Source: Eledone cirrhosa
Lineage: Eukaryota; Mollusca; Cephalopoda; Octopoda; Eledonidae
Direction: 5' to 3'
Length of the DNA stretch: 64,000 bases
NCBI GenBank assembly: GCA_964016885.1
Contig: OZ024741.1
Location: 25,740,044-25,804,043 of the forward strand
Shown: positions 62,126 through 64,000 of the stretch, piece after piece
How positions within the stretch are numbered: position 1 is the first letter of the stretch
Layout of the letters: each line of letters begins with the position of its first letter
Position numbers and translations under genes: made by a program
Notes under the pieces: model-generated
The model's input: only the letters and a program-made list of their open reading frames with translations
Told to the model about the DNA's origin: nothing
Database searches by the model: none

Positions 62126-64000
62126 GCCTGTAATGGAGAGGAGCAGAAGATATCTGGGACTTGGACTGACTTCTTCCTTTTTGTGTCAGTCGCTGTCATG
62201 ACCTCTGGTGTCCTCGTCATTCACTGTTATGAACTCTGGTGTCCTCCCCAGTCACTGCCATGACCTCTGGTGTCCTCTTCAGTCACTGCCATGACCTCTA
62301 GTGTCCTCTTCAGTCACTGCCATGACCTCTGGTGTCCTCCTCAGTCACTGTCATGACATATGGTGTCATCAGTCACTGCCATGACCTCTGGTGTCCTCCC
62401 CAGTCACTGCCATGACCTCTGGTGTCCTCTTCAGTCACTGCCATGACCTCTGGTGTCCTCTTCAGTCACTGCCATGACCTCTGGTGTCCTCCTCAGTCAC
62501 TGTCATGACATATGGTGTCATCAGTCACTGCCATGACCTCTGGTGTCCTCCTCAGTCACTGTCATGACCTCTGGTGTCATCTTCAGTCACTGTCATTACC
62601 TCTGGTGTCCTTCTCAGTCACTGCCATGACCTCTGGTGTCCTCCTCAGTCACTGTCATGACCTCTGGTGTCATCTTCAGTCACTGTCATTACCTCTGGTG
62701 TCCTTCTCAGTCACTGTCATGACCTCTGGTGTCCTCCTCAGTCACTGTCATGACCTCTGGTGTCATCTTCAGTCACTGTCATTACCTCTGGTGTCCTTCT
62801 CAGTCACTGTCATGACCTCTGGTGTCCTCCTCAGTCACTGTCATGACCTCTGGTGTCATCTTCAGTCACTGTCATTACCTCTGGTGTCCTTCTCAGTCAC
62901 TGTCATGACCTCTGGTGTCATCTTCAGTCACTGTCATTACCTCTGGTGTCCTTCTCAGTCACTGTCATGACCTCTGGTGTCCTCCTCAGTCACTGTCATG
63001 ACCTCTGGTGTCATCTTCAGTCACTGTCATTACCTCTGGTGTCCTTCTCAGTCACTGTCATGACCTCTGGTGTCCTCCTCAGTCACTGTCATGACCTCTG
63101 GTGTCATCTTCAGTCACTGTCATTACCTCTGGTGTCCTTCTCAGTCACTGTCATGACCTCTGGTGTCCTCCTCAGTCACTGTCATGACCTCTGGTGTCAT
63201 CTTCAGTCACTGCCATGACCTCTGGTGTCCTCCTCAGTCACTGTCATGACCTCTGGTGTCATCTTCAGTCACTGTCATTACCTCTGGTGTCCTTCTCAGT
63301 CACTGTCATGACCTCTGGTGTCCTCCTCAGTCACTGTCATGACCTCTGGTGTCATCTTCAGTCACTGTCATTACCTCTGGTGTCCTTCTCAGTCACTGTC
63401 ATGACCTCTGGTGTCCTCCTCAGTCACTGTCATGACCTCTGGTGTCATCTTCAGTCACTGTCATTACCTCTGGTGTCCTTCTCAGTCACTGTCATGACCT
63501 CTGGTGTCATCTTCAGTCACTGTCATTACCTCTGGTGTCCTTCTCAGTCACTGTCATGACCTCTGGTGTCCTCCTCAGTCACTGTCATGACCTCTGGTGT
63601 CATCTTCAGTCACTGTCATTACCTCTGGTGTCCTTCTCAGTCACTGTCATGACCTCTGGTGTCCTCCTCAGTCACTGTCATGACCTCTGGTGTCATCTTC
63701 AGTCACTGTCATTACCTCTGGTGTCCTTCTCAGTCACTGTCATGACCTCTGGTGTCATCTTCAGTCACTGTCATTACCTCTGGTGTCCTTCTCAGTCACT
63801 GTCATGACCTCTGGTGTCCTCCTCAGTCACTGTCATGACCTCTGGTGTCATCTTCAGTCACTGTCATTACCTCTGGTGTCCTTCTCAGTCACTGTCATGA
63901 CCTCTGGTGTCCTCCTCAGTCACTGTCATGACCTCTGGTGTCATCTTCAGTCACTGTCATTACCTCTGGTGTCCTTCTCAGTCACTGTCATGACCTCTGG
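62126..64000. repeat. 31-bp minisatellite with 93-bp trimeric order, runs off the window
   Basis: The array proper starts at about 62185. Unit: CACTGTCATGACCTCTGGTG + TCCTCCTCAGT (31 bp), about 58 copies in view. From about 62540 three variants alternate, ending CATCTTCAGT, CCTTCTCAGT (with CATTACC) and CCTCCTCAGT. This makes a 93-bp higher-order unit, occasionally missing its third member (near 62915, 63505 and 63750). 93 is a multiple of three, so frames of 121-152 codons are open; they are not called genes. The seed sequence 62126-62185 has an unexpanded homologue at 49118-49216. It lies in the presumed FERM-gene intron. Confidence 0.95.

Overview
The window is almost certainly from a coleoid cephalopod, most likely an octopus. 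This rests on recognising dispersed repeats from memory: tRNA-derived SINEs whose tail reads GTGCC-TAAAGTAGAAAC followed by (ATT)n, and hundreds-of-bp repeats ending in the CATCATCATC / GTTTAACGTCC motif. The rest of the sequence agrees: large AT-rich non-coding stretches, many (CA)n, (TA)n, (CT)n and trinucleotide tracts, and no bacterial-style gene packing. No database search was possible.

Protein-coding content is tiny. The one convincing host-gene piece is a 105-bp internal exon at 61614-61718 (+), bounded by good splice sites. It encodes 35 residues of a FERM domain close to the EPB41L5/Yurt and EPB41L4B group, so at least the right end of the window is intronic sequence of that gene. 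A weaker candidate on the minus strand (48402-48587) looks like a reverse-transcriptase-related C-terminus and may be a terminal exon or a retroelement scrap. The other recognisable coding material is decayed non-LTR retrotransposon (LINE) ORF2: 25125-25410 (+), 55518-56245 (-) and 56876-57360 (-).

Family names used below. SINE-A: tRNA-derived, tail GTAGAAAC-(ATT)n. SINE-B: tRNA-derived, box A TGGCTTAGTGG. SINE-D and SINE-G: two further SINE-like families. Family C: the 3'UTR and (GAT)n tail of a LINE, present as many 5'-truncated copies. Family V: a relative of C with an internal unit of about 150 bp. MITE-M: terminal inverted repeats TTAACCCTTT. Family E: LINE-like 3' end. Families H and I: unidentified dispersed repeats.

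Layout. 1-9350: SINEs (one nested in another), a Helitron-like element carrying a perfect hairpin, a GT-to-AC strand-switching microsatellite, and a 1.2-kb ACT/GCC trinucleotide tract. 9353-23320: one 14-kb minisatellite of about 237 copies of a 59-bp unit, with 1,062-bp and roughly 4.7-kb higher-order duplications. 23320-35200: MITEs, LINE scraps, a 51-bp minisatellite open in frame on both strands, and a (CCA)n/(GGT)n inverted tract. 35237-46690: minisatellites of 51, 28, 36 and 49 bp, a polypyrimidine tract, a Helitron-like element and a near-perfect palindrome with 182-bp arms. 46690-61600: scattered repeats, a LINE with its 3'UTR, and short minisatellites. 61614-64000: the FERM exon followed by a 31-bp minisatellite that runs off the window.

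The main theme is birth of tandem arrays from transposon pieces. At least three minisatellites are expansions of segments of LINEs found elsewhere in this window: the ORF2 C-terminus, an ORF2 segment next to the reverse transcriptase, and the 3'UTR. I found no operon-like, defence-like or otherwise novel multi-gene system. Long open frames over tandem arrays are consequences of repeat period and composition.
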